Assembly: GCA_026692825.1 (NCBI GenBank)
Contig: JAPLOC010000294.1
Coordinates: 1-8,498, forward strand
Length of the DNA stretch: 8,498 bases
Direction: 5' to 3'
Source of the DNA: Planctomycetota bacterium
GTDB taxonomy: Bacteria > Planctomycetota > Planctomycetia > Planctomycetales > Planctomycetaceae
The notes under the pieces are model-generated. The model saw only the letters and a program-made list of their open reading frames with translations, searched no databases and was not told the origin of the DNA. Of this stretch, positions 5,748 through 8,498 are shown one piece after another (position 1 is the stretch's first letter; every line of letters begins with the position of its first letter). The position numbers and the translations under genes were made by a program.

Positions 5748-6581
5748 ATGTCCTCAGAAACCACTCCCCGTTTCGAATTCGGCCGCAACTGGCAGTTGTT
5801 CTTGAAGCACATTGACGAGTCGGTGATCTCGCAGGCGATCGCCACCTTGCGGCGGGCCCTGGATGTGGAACGACTGGACGGTGAGACGTTTCTCGACCTC
5901 GGTTCAGGAAGCGGACTGTTCAGTCTGGCGGCGTGGCACCTGGGGGCTTGTGTGACCTCAGTCGACATCGATCCCCAATCGGTCGCCTGCACCGCCGAGC
6001 TGCGGAGGAGGTTTGGTGACGGGGAGTCGCGCTGGCGGGTCGAAACAGGTTCGGCTCTCGACGACATGTATCTGGAATCACTGGGGATATTCGACACGGT
6101 GTACTCGTGGGGCGTGCTGCATCACACCGGGGAAATGTGGAGGGCGATTGACAATACCGTCCGGCGGGTCGCGGCGGGGGGGAGGTTGTACATCGCCATT
6201 TACAACGATCAGGGACCGGCCAGTCGGCGGTGGAAGCGGGTGAAACAGTGGTACAACCGGCTTCCCGGCGCGGCGAAGTGGCTGGTGCTGGCACCGGCAT
6301 TCGTCCGTCTTTGGGGACCGACATTTCTCAAAGACTTGTTGCTGTTACGCCCGGGCGCGAGTTGGCGAAACTACCGCAGTGCGCGGGGCATGAACGCCTG
6401 GCGCGACGTGGTCGATTGGGTGGGGGGCTACCCGTTTGAAGTCGCGAAACCCGAGCTGGTGTTCCGTTTCGTTCGCAACCTGGGCTTTGAACTCACCTGG
6501 CTCTCGACCTGTGCCGGCGGCCTGGGCTGCAATGAGTTCGTCTTCGCGAAAAAATCCCCGCCGGCGAGCGGGGCGGCGTAA
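5748..6581 (+). CDS. Class I SAM-dependent methyltransferase
   Basis: This 277-residue protein transfers a methyl group from S-adenosylmethionine to an unknown acceptor. Motif I is FLDLGSGSGLF (48-58), the glycine-rich loop of the Rossmann-like fold. An acidic pair after strand 2 (VDIDP, 72-76) would hold the ribose of the cofactor. The segment YSWGVLHHTGEMW near residue 120 is the motif IV/post-IV region, and GRLYIAIYND follows. The N-terminal FGRNWQLFL and the HHTGEMW segment recall methyltransferases seen near glycan or glycolipid genes, but I cannot name the substrate. It is soluble, without signal peptide. The open frame extends back to 5586 inside the MFS gene; the ATG at 5748 is chosen because the extension is out-of-frame MFS sequence. 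No Shine-Dalgarno sequence is visible. The C-terminus (ASGAA, TAA) is supplied by the second copy of the repeat. Confidence 0.88.
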   Translation: MSSETTPRFEFGRNWQLFLKHIDESVISQAIATLRRALDVERLDGETFLDLGSGSGLFSLAAWHLGACVTSVDIDPQSVACTAELRRRFGDGESRWRVETGSALDDMYLESLGIFDTVYSWGVLHHTGEMWRAIDNTVRRVAAGGRLYIAIYNDQGPASRRWKRVKQWYNRLPGAAKWLVLAPAFVRLWGPTFLKDLLLLRPGASWRNYRSARGMNAWRDVVDWVGGYPFEVAKPELVFRFVRNLGFELTWLSTCAGGLGCNEFVFAKKSPPASGAA

Positions 6582-6595
6582 GCCCTCTGCCAACC
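6563..6595 (+). repeat. 33-bp repeat, copy 2, overlapping the 3' end of the methyltransferase gene
   Basis: Second copy of the element at 5662-5694, in the same orientation and the same reading frame relative to its host gene, differing at 3 of 33 positions. It encodes ASGAA and the TAA stop. The stem becomes GGGGC (6570-6574) with GCCCT (6582-6586), so one of the three changes keeps pairing as a G-U wobble. It fills about half of the 28-base gap to the convergent Uma2 gene. Confidence 0.8.
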
Positions 6596-6609
6596 AGCCC
6601 GGATATCGC

Positions 6610-7380
6610 TCATTTGTCTCCAACCCGCGCCCGCAGCGCGGCCAATTCCATTTCAAGTTGTCGGTTCTTCGCCTCGGCCGCTTCGCGGGCGAGCCGTTCC
6701 GATTCGTGCATCTGCCGTTCGTTTCGCAGCTCGAATTCGACGACCTCGCGCGCGACCCGTTCCGCCACACGCGCGGTTCGTTCGGATTCGAACGCGGCAA
6801 CCGCCGCTTCCTCTGCCGTTTGCAGAATCCGACCCGTCGCGCGATCCCGCAGAACCAGATCCCCGTTCGAATCAACTTCCAGCCACAGGTCGAGTTCTTC
6901 ACTCGCGATGCGTCCCAGCGAGTCGGGCTGAATCTTGTGGTATCGCCCCGAGCTGAGTCGGTACCCGCAAATCGGCGGATCGAGGTAGTCTCCGGTCGGG
7001 TCGTATTGAAAATACTCGGGAATCCCCAACCGGGAATACAACTTCGGCTTTTCGCGGGTGTCTCTGGCGCGGGTGGAATGGGAGGTCGTTTCCAGCACCA
7101 TGTTGGGAACTTTGCCTTCTTCCCAGAGCTTGTAGATTCCCCGACGCCCCGGATCGACCCCTTTCACAACAAACGCGTCGGGCACGACAAACCGGCGCGG
7201 ATCCCCGTCGACGTAATACAGCAGGAGATCCCCCGTCACGTACACCTGCTGCCCGGCATACCGGTGTTTGAGCAGTTGAATGACTCGCATCATCCAATCA
7301 CGATGCAGGTCCGATTCCCCCATCGGTTTTCCATCTGACTCGGGATACTCAATCTCAATGACCGCGTGATCGGTACTCAT
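6610..7380 (-). CDS. Uma2-family (DUF820) putative restriction-like endonuclease with coiled-coil tail
   Basis: The 256-residue protein has the PD-(D/E)xK-type core of the Uma2 family: VVPDAFVV with Asp68, VLETTSHSTRARD with Glu97, Lys111 and Lys113 just after, and YSRLGIPEYFQYDP (115-128). In this family the Asp, Glu and Lys would form a metal-dependent nuclease site. Nuclease activity is inferred from the fold; the biological role of Uma2 proteins is poorly known, and they tend to be multi-copy in cyanobacteria and planctomycetes. From about residue 188 to the end the protein is a highly charged Glu/Arg/Ala-rich helix, a likely coiled coil, which could mediate oligomerisation. No transposase or methylase is beside it. 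The ATG at 7378-7380 is the first good start; only a weak purine-rich stretch precedes it. It converges with the methyltransferase gene. Confidence 0.88.
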   Translation of the reverse strand: MSTDHAVIEIEYPESDGKPMGESDLHRDWMMRVIQLLKHRYAGQQVYVTGDLLLYYVDGDPRRFVVPDAFVVKGVDPGRRGIYKLWEEGKVPNMVLETTSHSTRARDTREKPKLYSRLGIPEYFQYDPTGDYLDPPICGYRLSSGRYHKIQPDSLGRIASEELDLWLEVDSNGDLVLRDRATGRILQTAEEAAVAAFESERTARVAERVAREVVEFELRNERQMHESERLAREAAEAKNRQLEMELAALRARVGDK

Positions 7381-7446
7381 GGGTCGTTCTCAGCCTCTCA
7401 GCCGAAAAGCAGGTGTCCGTGGGAAGTGAGATTTTCCCTGCACTAG

Positions 7447-7474
7447 AGTCTACCTTCCGCCTGATGGGAATCAA
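7447..7474 (-). promoter_or_regulatory. Possible sigma-70-type promoter of the Uma2 gene
   Basis: On the minus strand TTGATT (7469-7474) and TAGACT (7447-7452) are separated by 16 bases, each matching the consensus hexamer at 4 of 6 positions. It lies about 67 bases before the Uma2 start, in the 159-base gap after the DUF1501 gene. Planctomycete promoters are poorly defined, so this is only a candidate. Confidence 0.3.
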
Positions 7475-7500
7475 TACCGAGTGTGTGACTCAACCACTGG

Positions 7501-7527
7501 TGGCCGGTGTTGCGCGAAGCGCGGCCA
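7501..7527 (-). terminator. Weak bulged hairpin after the DUF1501 gene
   Basis: TGGCC at 7501-7505 can pair with GGCCA at 7523-7527, enclosing an inner GCGC-GAA-GCGC hairpin (7512-7522) with a 6-base one-sided bulge. It begins 12 bases beyond the DUF1501 stop on the minus strand. No T-run follows, so it is a doubtful intrinsic terminator. Confidence 0.25.
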
Positions 7528-7539
7528 TTTCCATTGCGA

Positions 7540-8498
7540 TTAGGCAAACAACCTGTCAATCGATTGTCCACCGTCGACGATCTTCAACGGGCGTCCAATC
7601 GGGCTGACATTTTCCGTCGTCGGATCGACCCGCAACGATTTGCAAAACGTCGTGAACAGATCCTGGACCGTGACCGGGTTCTCTTTCACCAGCATCCCGT
7701 CATCGCTCGATTTACCGTAAATCTGTCCGCCGCGAATGCCTCCCCCCGCCACCACCGCGTTGAACGCGCGAGGGTAATGGTCGCGCCCCGTGCGCGGGTT
7801 GATCCGCGGCGTTCGACCGAATTCTCCCATCCAGACAACCAGGGTCTTTTCCAGCAAGCCGCGCTGTTTGAGGTCGGTCACCAGGCCGGCCAGACCCGGG
7901 TCGACCTGTTTCGCCAACTTAGAAACCGCGCTGAAATTATCCTGATGGGTGTCCCAACCGTTGGATCGGACCTCAATAAAACTGACTCCCGCCTCCACAA
8001 GCCGTCGCGCCAGCAGGCACCCCTTGCCGAACTGAGAGTCGCCGTAGAGCGCTTTGGTCTCTTTCGATTCGTCACCAAATTCAAACGCCTTGACGTTCTC
8101 ACTCAGAACCAGCTTGCGGGTCTTGTCGTACAACTGCTTATGTTCCGCGACCACACTCTCGGCACCACGGGCCGCGAATTCGTCTTCCAACCGGTTCAGA
8201 AGATCGATCCGGCGGTTGAAACGGGGTGGCCGAACGCGTCCGGCGACATTGCGGGGCAATTCCCCCGGAACCTGAACCACAAACGGTTCGTAGTCGACTC
8301 CCAGAAAGCCGGAGCCGATGGTCTGCCCGACAGAGACGACGGAGGGCAGGTCATGCCCCTTAGCGGCGATCTCTTTGGCGATCGCGGCCCCCAGACTGGG
8401 ATGCCGAAGCGTTCCGGTCGGCACATACCCCGTGTGCATCTGGTAGGTCGCCCGCTGATGTTCCCCTTCTTTGTTGGTCATCGAGCGGATGATCGCCA
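7540..8498 (-). CDS. DUF1501 domain-containing protein, C-terminal part (5' end outside window)
   Basis: The visible 318 residues are the C-terminal two thirds of a DUF1501 protein, a family abundant in planctomycetes and structurally placed with the alkaline phosphatase/sulfatase superfamily. An ATG at 8479-8481 is not the real start, because the frame continues to the edge with AIIRS just before it, and AIIRSM followed by HxRATYxMxTGY is an internal stretch in full-length members. Landmarks in order: the HQRATYQMHTGY segment, a SNGWDTHQDNF motif, LVVWMGEFGRTPRIN, GRDHYPRAFNAVVAGGGIRGG and a C-terminal GRPLKIVDGGQSID. The His/Asp residues in the WDTH, EFGRTP and GRDHY motifs are the likely metal-site residues by analogy. 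Full-length members usually have a Tat signal at the N-terminus and are often paired with a DUF1549/DUF1553 cytochrome-like gene immediately upstream; neither can be checked here. The TAA stop is at 7540-7542. Confidence 0.92.
   Translation of the reverse strand, partial: AIIRSMTNKEGEHQRATYQMHTGYVPTGTLRHPSLGAAIAKEIAAKGHDLPSVVSVGQTIGSGFLGVDYEPFVVQVPGELPRNVAGRVRPPRFNRRIDLLNRLEDEFAARGAESVVAEHKQLYDKTRKLVLSENVKAFEFGDESKETKALYGDSQFGKGCLLARRLVEAGVSFIEVRSNGWDTHQDNFSAVSKLAKQVDPGLAGLVTDLKQRGLLEKTLVVWMGEFGRTPRINPRTGRDHYPRAFNAVVAGGGIRGGQIYGKSSDDGMLVKENPVTVQDLFTTFCKSLRVDPTTENVSPIGRPLKIVDGGQSIDRLFA

Noticed and set aside
1..8498. CRISPR array, tRNA, rRNA or transposase gene
   Set aside because: No regularly spaced direct repeats, no tRNA-like cloverleaf with conserved arms, no rRNA sequence and no transposase motif were seen on either strand.

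Overview
The window looks like chromosomal DNA of a planctomycete (Planctomycetota), probably a Planctomycetaceae-type lineage. This is an inference from content: a DUF1501 protein, an Uma2-family (DUF820) protein with a coiled-coil tail, a long-form thioredoxin reductase, G+C-rich codon use, several genes without a clear Shine-Dalgarno sequence, and structured repeats between genes. No 16S rRNA or other phylogenetic marker is present, so the assignment is tentative.

Layout, left to right. (1) Positions 1-1492, plus strand: the 3' end of a gene for a protein with one C-terminal membrane helix, overlapping by ATGA a gene for a polytopic membrane protein. Neither has a function I recognise. (2) 1493-1752: a 260-base gap holding four A-tracts at about 10-base spacing. 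(3) 1753-2805: thioredoxin reductase, complete in every recognisable motif but interrupted by an in-frame TAG at 2365-2367. (4) 2806-3086: a gap with a composite inverted-repeat element (about 2902-2998) that folds on paper into two hairpins closed by an outer stem, followed by a third palindrome. (5) 3087-6581, plus strand: an M24-family metallopeptidase-like protein, an MFS transporter of the anion:cation symporter type, and a class I SAM-dependent methyltransferase. The last two genes end in copies of the same 33-bp repeat, which supplies the final codons (ASGAA) and the TAA stop of both. (6) 6610-8498, minus strand: an Uma2-family protein and, upstream of it, the C-terminal part of a DUF1501 protein whose 5' end lies outside the window.

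How the genes work together: the window does not read as a single pathway. The first two genes are translationally coupled and probably form one unit with genes to the left. The peptidase, transporter and methyltransferase share a strand with gaps of 119 and 67 bases and could be co-transcribed, but their functions do not clearly connect. The methyltransferase and the Uma2 gene converge with a 28-base gap. I see no rRNA, tRNA, CRISPR array, transposase or prophage gene. The most notable features are the amber-interrupted trxB and the small repeats, one of which has become part of coding sequence twice. I do not see a convincing new multi-gene system.
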